A stretch of DNA of 64,000 bases from a virus. The notes under the pieces are model-generated. The model searched no databases. It was not told the origin of the DNA and saw only the letters and a list, made by a program, of their open reading frames with translations. Positions 16,820 to 24,578 of the stretch are shown one piece after another; position 1 is the first letter of the stretch; each line of letters starts with the position of its first letter. A program made the position numbers and the translations under genes. Where the stretch lies: positions 1-64,000 of the IMG/VR virus record IMGVR_UViG_3300009149_000023. One strand, written 5' to 3'.

Positions 16820-17869
16820 ATGGCTACTATTGTTATAGACCCTACGTATACTATCTCTGCATCTTCCTCAACTGCATCTAACTTAGCAGCACCTACAACA
16901 ACAGCAGGTGCAACAACTATACATCAGCATGGAGGATTAGCTTATGTAACAAGTACATCAGCCACCACAACTAATTATGGTTATTCACTATGGACAGACG
17001 ATATGGGCGGAGGTAGCCTTGCTCCTATAGATGCTGCTAATGAAGCTACCATAAAAATGCAAAGAGATATATATGACTACTACAATGAAAGAGACATGGT
17101 TTATAAATTTATGTATGAACCAGAATGGGGACGAATGCATGAAGATGGTGCTGTTAGGTTTAACTATCATGCTTTTACAGGATGGACAGACTTAGAAGCT
17201 ATAATAGACGAAAAGAATGAGATGTTAAGATTTGCTTTTTACAAGAATAGAGGATGGAAGGACGAGGAGGCTAAAGCAGATGCGAGTGTAAAAATCAATC
17301 TTGCTTATCACAGACACAACGAATGGAAAGATTTAGATTGGTATAAAGAAACAAATCATACTATGTTAATTACAGGATTGTCTGAATGCTTAGAATTTGA
17401 AGATTGTGACGCTCTTCGTGACATGGTTGACTTTGTACTTACAAAGGTAATAACTGAGAATAGAGGGTTAAGCACAACGATGCTTTCAGTATTATATCAA
17501 ATAATGGAAAAGATGGACAAAGCATTCATAAAGGTACTCCTGTTTAAAAATTATGGTGAAGCTAGCGAGGAGATAAGAACAATTCTTGCATGCATTGTAG
17601 AAGACGCTGCTAGCCCTTTTAAAGATTCAGATAGGCTTATGTTAGGTCAAATAGGATTACAGAAATGGTTAAAGCTAAAGGAACACGCAGATAAATATGC
17701 AAAAGTCTATGCTCCTTATATACCAGTACAGACATGGACTAAATCACAGCTAACCTATTGCGGGACAACAGCAGGGGCGCAACAAATTACTAATAGCACA
17801 ACAGTCAGAAAACCTGATGCTTTTGCTACACTGGATATAGCAAAATCTTGGTTAAAAGGAAATAACTAA
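16820..17869 (+). CDS. Unknown 349-aa protein opening the plus-strand arm
   Basis: RBS AAAGGAG precedes ATG by 8 bases. Residues 1-55 are Ser/Thr/Ala low-complexity sequence. The rest is a helical, Trp- and Tyr-rich domain with repeated 'W.D' elements ('FTGWTDLEAIIDEKNEM', 'NRGWKDEEAK', 'HNEWKDLDWYKETNH'): three W-(T/K)-D units about 30-35 residues apart, suggesting an internal repeat. A more acidic all-helical part follows. No enzyme motif is seen. It may be a structural or late protein; it faces the minus-strand block across the divergent promoter region. Confidence 0.6.
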   Translation: MATIVIDPTYTISASSSTASNLAAPTTTAGATTIHQHGGLAYVTSTSATTTNYGYSLWTDDMGGGSLAPIDAANEATIKMQRDIYDYYNERDMVYKFMYEPEWGRMHEDGAVRFNYHAFTGWTDLEAIIDEKNEMLRFAFYKNRGWKDEEAKADASVKINLAYHRHNEWKDLDWYKETNHTMLITGLSECLEFEDCDALRDMVDFVLTKVITENRGLSTTMLSVLYQIMEKMDKAFIKVLLFKNYGEASEEIRTILACIVEDAASPFKDSDRLMLGQIGLQKWLKLKEHADKYAKVYAPYIPVQTWTKSQLTYCGTTAGAQQITNSTTVRKPDAFATLDIAKSWLKGNN

Positions 17870-17873
17870 ACTA

Positions 17874-18320
17874 ATGAAAAGTCAATCAATAATCTGTAAC
17901 ATTTGTAAACAATGTTGCTTAAACAGCAAAGCTGTTATTAGTCACTTAGTTCATAATCATCTTACACCTGCGTCATTAATGAAAATTACTATTGAGGACG
18001 ATTCCGAATTTCATGTGGTAGAGGTCACTAATTTAGATCTTGATGCTATTAACACACAAGCTAACCTTGCTACAACATTATTAAGTGGACAAAAGGCTGA
18101 AGGTAACACTTTAATAATAAATAAAGATCACGTATATACAGTAGAGGATACAGGATTAATAGTTTTGTGTTATTATCCACAAACTAATACAGCTATTTCT
18201 TTAGACAAGAAAGATGTTCCTGTATTATTAGAATCCTTACACGCAGTTATAGCCAAAGAGAATTCTATTAGAATTCAAAAATTAGCGAGCTTTACTTCAT
18301 TAGCTCGAAAGGTAGGTTGA
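17874..18320 (+). CDS. Protein with N-terminal C2H2 zinc finger, 148 aa
   Basis: Residues 8-29 match the C2H2 zinc-finger spacing exactly: Cys8-X2-Cys11-X12-His24-X4-His29 (C-N-I-C ... SHLVHNH). After it comes a mixed alpha/beta domain of about 115 residues with no recognised motif. A small zinc finger at this position suggests nucleic-acid or protein binding and could be regulatory. It starts 4 bases after the previous stop, with AAAAGGA inside the upstream gene as RBS. Confidence 0.6.
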   Translation: MKSQSIICNICKQCCLNSKAVISHLVHNHLTPASLMKITIEDDSEFHVVEVTNLDLDAINTQANLATTLLSGQKAEGNTLIINKDHVYTVEDTGLIVLCYYPQTNTAISLDKKDVPVLLESLHAVIAKENSIRIQKLASFTSLARKVG

Positions 18321-18321
18321 C

Positions 18322-18597
18322 ATGGACAAGTTTATTGGTATCATAGAAAGGCTACAATCTTCTAAAACAATAGCATTAGAAGATATTCGTAGCTTTACAG
18401 ACATTGTTGAAAATAGTTTAAGCATGGCTGTAGATTCTTTAGAAACAGCCAGAACAAGAGAAGCGATGATCTTTTCAGAATTCTTAGACAAACATTCCGA
18501 AAGAAAAATCACAATAACTGAGTTTTTAAAAACAATGAAAGTTACTAAGGATGTTAAAGCAGTATTCAGAGATTTTGTAAATGAGGTTAAAAAATGA
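18322..18597 (+). CDS. Small helical protein, 91 aa
   Basis: All-helical, charged, with likely coiled-coil content ('ENSLSMAVDSLETARTREAM', 'FLKTMKVTKDVKAVF'). AAAGGT lies just before the ATG, one base after the previous stop, and its own stop overlaps the next start. It belongs to an operon of a zinc-finger protein, this gene, a two-pass membrane protein and the 19007-19651 protein. Function unknown. Confidence 0.55.
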   Translation: MDKFIGIIERLQSSKTIALEDIRSFTDIVENSLSMAVDSLETARTREAMIFSEFLDKHSERKITITEFLKTMKVTKDVKAVFRDFVNEVKK

Positions 18598-18917
18598 CTC
18601 AAGTACGTTCCTTTTTCTGCATGTTTTCAACATTTTTTCGTCTGATAGGGATAGGCATTGCTGCCTTTATTGTTCTTTATGTAATAATGAGTTCAGGTTT
18701 TAATCAATGGATGGAGGTTAACCCTTTTGATTCTCAAATGATAAACACGATATTCTGGATAAGTATTTTCAATATCATGTTTATACTCGGACCGAGCTTT
18801 TTACTAATATATGATTTGTTTTATCAAACCAATTCAGAAACGTTTGCTAAAGCACATGAGCATGCACAACAAATTGTAGAAAAAGTACTCTCAACAAAAG
18901 ATGATGAAACAAAATGA
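18594..18917 (+). CDS. Two-pass small membrane protein (holin-like by size)
   Basis: A 107-residue protein with two hydrophobic spans: about 14-34 ('FFRLIGIGIAAFIVLYVIM') and about 51-72 ('FWISIFNIMFILGPSFLLIY'), joined by a short polar loop. The C-terminal tail is charged and helical. Size and two-span topology fit class II holins, but no lysin or spanin is recognisable next to it. It could also be another host-membrane protein. The start overlaps the previous stop. Confidence 0.55.
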   Translation: MTQVRSFFCMFSTFFRLIGIGIAAFIVLYVIMSSGFNQWMEVNPFDSQMINTIFWISIFNIMFILGPSFLLIYDLFYQTNSETFAKAHEHAQQIVEKVLSTKDDETK

Positions 18918-19006
18918 GCCTTTGGTACATATTCAGATACAGAGCAAAACGAATGTTTTGTCTTATGTTGAGAAGAATTGCCATTAATTTAAATCAGGAG
19001 GACTTA

Positions 19007-19651
19007 ATGAGTTCACGGTACAATCACATGCTGAAAGTTGTCAGCACAAAAAACAAGCTAAGGTATTCGGTGCTTAAAGGTTTTGTAGAAGTAGTTTCTA
19101 ACTACAATCCTTTTTTGTACGAGGTTGACGAAGCTTCGTGGGAAGAGATGTCTAAATATAGCACAGTGTGGGAACCTCTATTCAGAGATCATCACTCGCT
19201 TTATTTTAAAGACTTCAAACCAACAGAAGTCGAACTAAAAAATATGTATTGTGCTTATTACGGATTATGCAAAGTGCCTTACCACAAAGTAGCCTTGAGG
19301 GCAAACTTTAAGGAAAATCCATATGTACTTATTCAACAACCTATTAAGAACCTGGAAGTAGCTGCTGAACATCTTAAGACAATGGCAGCACATTTTCCTC
19401 ATATTAAAGAACCTTTCAAGTGGGCAGTAGCTTCAGTTGCTTATTTCTCAGATCCTATTAAGATAATGGATATGATAAAAGCAATTAAGTCAACTACAGT
19501 CGGCGATGCTGTGCAGCATCCTGACGCCTTGCAGAAGGCCCTGAGAAAGGGGTTTGGTGATCAAGCTGACTCTTTAATCGACTTGGTAGATAATTTTAGG
19601 ATAGCACAAGAGAAATACCAAAAAGAAGAATTGGAAATGATGGTTAGTTAA
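19007..19651 (+). CDS. Unknown 214-aa protein
   Basis: The start is put at 19007 because AGGAGG lies 4 bases before this ATG. An upstream in-frame ATG at 18914 would add 31 residues but has no RBS. The protein is mixed alpha/beta with an aromatic-rich N-terminal half ('WEEMSKYSTVWEPLFRDHHSLYF', 'MYCAYYGLCKVPYHKVAL') and a helical C-terminus. A strong terminator follows 31 bases downstream, so this closes the first plus-strand operon. Not recognised. Confidence 0.58.
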   Translation: MSSRYNHMLKVVSTKNKLRYSVLKGFVEVVSNYNPFLYEVDEASWEEMSKYSTVWEPLFRDHHSLYFKDFKPTEVELKNMYCAYYGLCKVPYHKVALRANFKENPYVLIQQPIKNLEVAAEHLKTMAAHFPHIKEPFKWAVASVAYFSDPIKIMDMIKAIKSTTVGDAVQHPDALQKALRKGFGDQADSLIDLVDNFRIAQEKYQKEELEMMVS

Positions 19652-19681
19652 GACTGTTCGTATCTCCTAGTACGACAACAT

Positions 19682-19729
19682 AAAAGAGACTCTGTACGTA
19701 AATGCGTAAAAGGAGTCTCTTTTATTTTT
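19682..19729 (+). terminator. Strong rho-independent terminator
   Basis: Perfect 11-bp stem AAAAGAGACTC / GAGTCTCTTTT. The loop carries a second small inverted repeat (TACG/CGTA), and a T-rich run follows. It separates the 16820-19651 operon from the promoter motif at 19754. Confidence 0.85.
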
Positions 19730-19753
19730 AGGTTGTTTTGCTCATATCGTTAA

Positions 19754-19765
19754 AACACAACAAGT
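19754..19765 (+). promoter_or_regulatory. Late-promoter-like motif AACACAACAAGT
   Basis: AACACAACAAGT preceded by TTAA, 33 bases before the ATG at 19798 and 25 bases after a terminator. It differs from the main form only at the eleventh base (G for T). This copy would start the transcript that runs through the RNA polymerase genes. Confidence 0.6.
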
Positions 19766-19797
19766 GATTGGAATAGTTCATGGAGGTATACTTAATT

Positions 19798-20364
19798 ATG
19801 AGTAAGAAAAGAGGAAAAAGTACAAAGGTCGCAAGTTGGAATTTTCTTGTAGCTAAAGATCGGATTAGAAAAGCTAAACCTTTAGTCTACAAACAATACG
19901 AGAAAGAACTAGTTGAGATAGCAAATGTGACTCGAGCACTATTTGAAAATGCTATCCTCAAGGACATGTATACTAAGCTTGCAAAACAGTTCTTTGAGCA
20001 GATTAAAGGGACTAGAACTTTAGAGCAAGCAGGCGAAATTATTAATGAATTTCTTACACTAGCAAATGAGACTTCAAAATCATCAGCTTTATTCGAAATC
20101 GACGAACAAATCAAAGATGTCGAAAAACAAGTTACCTCAATGACAGACGAAGGCAAAACTCAGGAAGAAATTGATGCTTATGTTGAAGAGCACCTAACTG
20201 CTCCTTTACAAAAGGTATATGAAGATTTAGAATCTGATGGTTTAGTTGAGGATGGCATATTAGCTGATGCTGAAAAAATACTTCAAGAAATTGAAGACGA
20301 GGAAAACCAAGCCGAGGGGGAAATAGATAATGGTAACACTGACGAGTCTGTATCGCTACGCTAA
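19798..20364 (+). CDS. Acidic helical protein, 188 aa
   Basis: The ATG at 19780 overlaps the RBS TGGAGG, so the real start is 19798 (MSKKRGKSTK). The basic N-terminus is followed by a helical core and a very acidic C-terminus (residues ~120-188, rich in Glu and Asp). A head or neck component or an assembly partner is possible. Its end overlaps the start of the 20330-21049 gene. No family is recognised. Confidence 0.55.
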   Translation: MSKKRGKSTKVASWNFLVAKDRIRKAKPLVYKQYEKELVEIANVTRALFENAILKDMYTKLAKQFFEQIKGTRTLEQAGEIINEFLTLANETSKSSALFEIDEQIKDVEKQVTSMTDEGKTQEEIDAYVEEHLTAPLQKVYEDLESDGLVEDGILADAEKILQEIEDEENQAEGEIDNGNTDESVSLR

Positions 20365-21049
20365 ACAAAAATTAGGACTACCTTATGTAGAATTTGAAAA
20401 GTCAGATGATGAGCTTTTCGAAATACTTAAAGAAACAACCATGCCTACTTTTAATCGTTACTTCCCTCATGTTAATAATATGGCACTTGACACACGTTTA
20501 GCTGAAAACTTAACAGATATTCCAAATGAGTATTGGTTAAGAGATCCAGACAATCAAGAAATATTTTCAGTTAGCAAAGTGTTAGATGTATATAACACGT
20601 TAATTGTTCATGGTTATCCTATTGATGTAGCATTCAGACAGTTTGATGATATTCCTAACTGGGCGTTAAGTGTAGATAGAGCTGAAACAGCTTATCTGTA
20701 TTCACCTGCTAGAATGACTTTTTCTTTTATGCCTCCAAACAAAATCAGAGTAATGCCTTCTAATTCAATCTCGGGCGGAGTGTTTACTGTGCAATATGAA
20801 AGAGGTCATAAAGACGATTTAAGCACACTTCAGAATCAATACGAGCATTATCTTAAAGAACTTTTTCTAGCTGATTGCAAACTTGAAATAGGTAACATAA
20901 GAAAGAAGTATCAGAACTTCACAACACCTTTTGGAGAGATTCCTCTGAATGGTGATGATCTTATTTCTCAAGGAACTGCAGAAAGAGAAAAGTTATATTC
21001 TGAGTTTGAAGAAAAAGCTCTGCCGAATATTCTAATCAAAGTCGGATAA
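20330..21049 (+). CDS. Probable neck/connector-type structural protein
   Basis: A 239-residue protein with GAGGGG as RBS inside the upstream gene. It begins with a helical 'SLYRYAKQKLGLPYVEFEKSDDELFEILKETTMPTFNRYFP' type region and continues with 'RDPDNQEIFSVSKVLDVYNT', 'PPNKIRVMPSN' and 'GVFTVQYERGH' beta segments. Its C-terminal helices resemble adaptor proteins of T4-like and SPO1-like phages, where an N-terminal helical bundle is followed by a small beta domain. I would call it neck-like with low certainty; an alternative is a baseplate wedge component. Confidence 0.5.
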   Translation: MVTLTSLYRYAKQKLGLPYVEFEKSDDELFEILKETTMPTFNRYFPHVNNMALDTRLAENLTDIPNEYWLRDPDNQEIFSVSKVLDVYNTLIVHGYPIDVAFRQFDDIPNWALSVDRAETAYLYSPARMTFSFMPPNKIRVMPSNSISGGVFTVQYERGHKDDLSTLQNQYEHYLKELFLADCKLEIGNIRKKYQNFTTPFGEIPLNGDDLISQGTAEREKLYSEFEEKALPNILIKVG

Positions 21050-21073
21050 GTACTAACAGGAGGATTACGCATA

Positions 21074-21721
21074 ATGACGTTTGCATTTGATATTGATGGA
21101 GTTATTGTTGATGTTAATAAAACAGTGCAGCAATATCTCAGAAAAACACATAACCTAACATACAAACAATTAGGTGTACAATATATCTGGCCTAAGCGTT
21201 TGTCTGAGTTTGAAGGTGTATTTGATGAGATGATTCGTCTTGATATAGAAAGGTTCATCTTTCAATCTTTCGATTATATACAAGACAGCATTTACCGTAC
21301 AGCCATCCTAAGCTCAATGAAGACTTTAGGCAAACAAGGACATAAAATTTACATAATTACCAATAGGCCCATTTATACAAAAGATGTTACACGACAGTGC
21401 TTTCCTGAAGATGTAGCTGAACATATAGAAGATTTCTTATTCTTTGAAGAAGGCATAGATACAGAAGGTAATGAAGACCTTTTTAAAATTAAAAGATGTC
21501 AATCGGTTAATGTTGACGTTTTAATAGATGATCGTGCTGATAATATAAAAGCTTTCGCAGAAACTACTAAGCATGGATTTTGGTTTGTCGATGAGATTCC
21601 TGAGGCAGATAGAATCAATGAAATTACAAAGTTAAACTCTGTTATTGTGTGTGACAGCAGTAACTTAAAGAAAAAACTCAGAGAGGTAATATACAATGTC
21701 AACTCGTCTGAAAGACACTGA
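21074..21721 (+). CDS. HAD-family 5'(3')-deoxyribonucleotidase-like phosphatase
   Basis: A 215-residue protein with AGGAGG before ATG. HAD motifs are in order: 'FDIDGVIVD' (nucleophile Asp6, acid Asp8), 'IYIITNRP' (motif II Thr), and 'VDVLIDDRADNI' (motif IV Asp-Asp with an Asn three residues later). Size and motifs match the 5' nucleotidase, deoxy (pyrimidine), type C family, which dephosphorylates deoxynucleoside monophosphates and is frequent in phages. It may tune the nucleotide pool, for example dUMP/dTMP if the genome uses a modified base, but that is speculation. Its end overlaps the RNA polymerase beta-prime start by 26 bases, so the two are cotranslated. Confidence 0.8.
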   Translation: MTFAFDIDGVIVDVNKTVQQYLRKTHNLTYKQLGVQYIWPKRLSEFEGVFDEMIRLDIERFIFQSFDYIQDSIYRTAILSSMKTLGKQGHKIYIITNRPIYTKDVTRQCFPEDVAEHIEDFLFFEEGIDTEGNEDLFKIKRCQSVNVDVLIDDRADNIKAFAETTKHGFWFVDEIPEADRINEITKLNSVIVCDSSNLKKKLREVIYNVNSSERH

Positions 21722-24569
21722 AAAATTCTGTGCCAAACTGATCCCCGTTACCTCTCCTTCTGTATTTAGAAAATTAGGAGAAACTGTAACCTTTGATGAG
21801 AAAGGTATTCTTTCTTATGAGATCTTTGGTACTAATGAGAATGAAAGAAGGGTAAGACACTCTTTCATTAATCTAAAGAATGTTCAAGTTCTTCATCCTA
21901 TTCTATACGATAAACTGAAAATTAATAGTAAGTTAAAAAACATTCTATATAATAAAGGTTCTTACATTATTAAGGGTGGCGAGCTTATTGCTGACCCAAA
22001 TGGAGATACAGGCATATCATTTTTTAAGTCTATTGTAGGAAGATATAAGCCTGAATCAGCTGCTATTCAAAAAGTCTTTGATATTATTAAAGTATCACCT
22101 TTTGCTTTCTTAAATAAGATTATTGTGATACCTCCTGCATTCAGAGAGACTGGAAAAGAATTAGTTTATAGAACCGTAACGGATCTCAATAAAGCATATA
22201 CTTCTTTAATTCGTGCAGCTAATGCAATTGCGGCTTCGGGAGACGCTGATGCTTACTCGGCTGAAATACAAAGGCTCATGGAAAATCTATATATTGCTAT
22301 TAAAGCACAAATTGGTTCCAAAGACGGAATATCAAGATCAAATATTCAAGGAAAACGTTTAGACTTTTCAGGTCGCGCTGTTATTACAATGGACCTGTCC
22401 TTAAAAATAGATGAATGTATTCTTCCTTTAGTTATAGCATTAAAAATGTTTGAACCTTTCATAATTGCTGAGTTTAAGAAACAGCCCGGACGTAAGCCAG
22501 GCGACTATTTAATTTATGATATGTTACAAGATGTTTATGATAATCTTGATGCCAGTGACTATTATGAAGAAGTTAAGAAAGTAATAGATTCAATTGCCGC
22601 AACACGCCTTGTGCTGCTTAATCGTGCACCTTCTCTACATAAACTATCACTGCTTGCATTCAAACCGCGCATAACCTTAGATAAGGTTATCAAACTAAAT
22701 CCTTTTATACTTGATGGATACAATGCTGACTTTGATGGTGACCAGATGGGTGTATACAGTCCTTTGACAAGACAAGGACAAGAGGAAGCTAAAAAACTTC
22801 TACCTTCCAATAACTTATTTAATGTAGCTTCAAGAAAGATATCAACACAGCTTTCTGAAAACTTTGCGTTATACTTATATTATAGTACTGCATGGGAGTC
22901 AACTTCTGCACCCGCAAGTAAGTTAGACACTAATAAAAAGAATCTTGATTTCTTTAGACGTGTTACACTTAAAGGAGAAACAGCTACCGTAGGCAGATGG
23001 TTATTAACTCTTGCTATTAGAGAAGCTGTCTTGGATGATAAGTATCCTATAATTAAGCAGCCTATAAATAAATCAATATTTAGTCAAATGTTATCTGATA
23101 TCTTTATGAAGTATGGTAAGAATGCTTTGATAGGTGTGCTGTATAAAGTTAGAGATTTGACCATGGAATATGGTTCATTACTACCAGACGTACTTCCTGA
23201 AATAAAACTTAGTGACACTGCTAAGAAAGAGCTCCTTCCTAAAATAGAAGAATTAAAACATACTCCTGATGTATGGGATGATATTGTAAGTATAGTAAAA
23301 AGAGATATAAGAAATCATCAAAAGAACTTATACATTCTTCTTGAATCTAAAACAACTAAGCTTGACTGGAATAAGATTACACAGGCGTTAGTTGCTAAAG
23401 GCTATACTCAAACACTTTCAGGTGAGAACAAATTAATGACATCAAGTCAGCTCGATGGTTTAACACAAGAAGAACTTTTAGTGGATACTTCTAATGCTAG
23501 AAGAGGTATTGTTGACAGAGCTCTTATGACAGGTAAGCCTGGTTATTTAACCAGAAAGCTAATTTTTGCATTAGGCTCAACATTACTACATCCTACATTA
23601 AAAGATTGTGGAACTAGCAGAACACTAAAACTAAGAGTAAACAAGAATCATGTTAATAGCTTAGTAGGAAGATATGCTTTATTAAATGGTAAGCTAGTTT
23701 TACTTGAGAAAGCTGATGCTGAAAAATTAGTAGGAAGTACAATCAATGTAAGGTCTCCTGCCTACTGTAAGAGTAAACAAATATGCCATACTTGTTATGG
23801 CATGCTAAGCAAATATGTGAACTCAAAGAACATAGGTATTATAGCTTCTCAAGCTATAGGCGAGTTAGGTACTCAGATGATTATGAGAACCTTCCATGTA
23901 GATACTCTTGTTACTACAGCTAAAAAGACATTACCTACTATTAAAGAATTTAAGTTAACAGATGCAGGTTATGTAGCGATGCAGCCTGTGGTAATACATT
24001 TAAAGAAAGACGATATAGAAGAAAGGTCTGACTTTAGTATAGTAACAAAAGCTATTACTGTCAACGATGCACGATACGATTTTGTATTTACTGTTTCCTT
24101 ATTAGCTGTCGAAGACTCAAGAGAAACAGCAACTACACTAGAGTTAGCATTTCCTAAAGGAGCTATTCCTCTATTCGGAGGCTCAACAGGACATCTAAGG
24201 GATAAGATATCTGAAGTTGATGGTTTATTTGAATTAAGTCAGAAACTAAAAATTAGAGATGCCACAGCATTACTAGAAAGACTATTTGATGAATATTATA
24301 CGCTTGGTAAACTAGATCATGTACATTTTGAATTGTTTATAGGTGCTATGATGAGAAGTAAAGCTAAGCCTGAAATTCCTTTCAGATTATCAACTGATAC
24401 AGCTTACCAATTAGTGCCTATCTCAAAAGTAGCACTTTATGAAAGTCCTCAACTTGCTTTTATATTCCAAAGACAGTCAGATGCTATTATTGCAGGACTA
24501 TATCAAGATACTCTTGAAGAAGACCCAGAAGAACGAACCAAATCCGATTTAGAAGAATATTACTACTAG
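21696..24569 (+). CDS. DNA-directed RNA polymerase beta-prime subunit, single chain
   Basis: A 957-residue protein with the conserved beta-prime blocks in order: 'GKRLDFSGRAVI' (219-230), 'LNRAPSLHKL' (308-317), the catalytic 'NADFDGD' (343-349, three Asp that hold the Mg ion), a partial Zn2-like site (Cys691, 697, 700, in 'SPAYCKSKQICHTCYG'), and the trigger-loop region 'ASQAIGELGTQMIMRTFH' (717-734). It lacks the N-terminal zinc ribbon and much of the length of bacterial beta-prime (about 1400 in E. coli). In phiKZ- and AR9-type phages beta-prime is normally split into two polypeptides; here both halves are fused. It precedes beta, the reverse of the bacterial rpoB-rpoC order. All key catalytic residues are intact, so it should be active. 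Confidence 0.95.
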   Translation: MSTRLKDTEKFCAKLIPVTSPSVFRKLGETVTFDEKGILSYEIFGTNENERRVRHSFINLKNVQVLHPILYDKLKINSKLKNILYNKGSYIIKGGELIADPNGDTGISFFKSIVGRYKPESAAIQKVFDIIKVSPFAFLNKIIVIPPAFRETGKELVYRTVTDLNKAYTSLIRAANAIAASGDADAYSAEIQRLMENLYIAIKAQIGSKDGISRSNIQGKRLDFSGRAVITMDLSLKIDECILPLVIALKMFEPFIIAEFKKQPGRKPGDYLIYDMLQDVYDNLDASDYYEEVKKVIDSIAATRLVLLNRAPSLHKLSLLAFKPRITLDKVIKLNPFILDGYNADFDGDQMGVYSPLTRQGQEEAKKLLPSNNLFNVASRKISTQLSENFALYLYYSTAWESTSAPASKLDTNKKNLDFFRRVTLKGETATVGRWLLTLAIREAVLDDKYPIIKQPINKSIFSQMLSDIFMKYGKNALIGVLYKVRDLTMEYGSLLPDVLPEIKLSDTAKKELLPKIEELKHTPDVWDDIVSIVKRDIRNHQKNLYILLESKTTKLDWNKITQALVAKGYTQTLSGENKLMTSSQLDGLTQEELLVDTSNARRGIVDRALMTGKPGYLTRKLIFALGSTLLHPTLKDCGTSRTLKLRVNKNHVNSLVGRYALLNGKLVLLEKADAEKLVGSTINVRSPAYCKSKQICHTCYGMLSKYVNSKNIGIIASQAIGELGTQMIMRTFHVDTLVTTAKKTLPTIKEFKLTDAGYVAMQPVVIHLKKDDIEERSDFSIVTKAITVNDARYDFVFTVSLLAVEDSRETATTLELAFPKGAIPLFGGSTGHLRDKISEVDGLFELSQKLKIRDATALLERLFDEYYTLGKLDHVHFELFIGAMMRSKAKPEIPFRLSTDTAYQLVPISKVALYESPQLAFIFQRQSDAIIAGLYQDTLEEDPEERTKSDLEEYYY

Positions 24570-24578
24570 GAGGCAGCT

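Noticed and set aside
18914-19006. 31-residue N-terminal extension of the 19007 gene
   Set aside because: No RBS precedes 18914, while a perfect AGGAGG precedes 19007. Coupled translation from the overlapping stop cannot be fully excluded.
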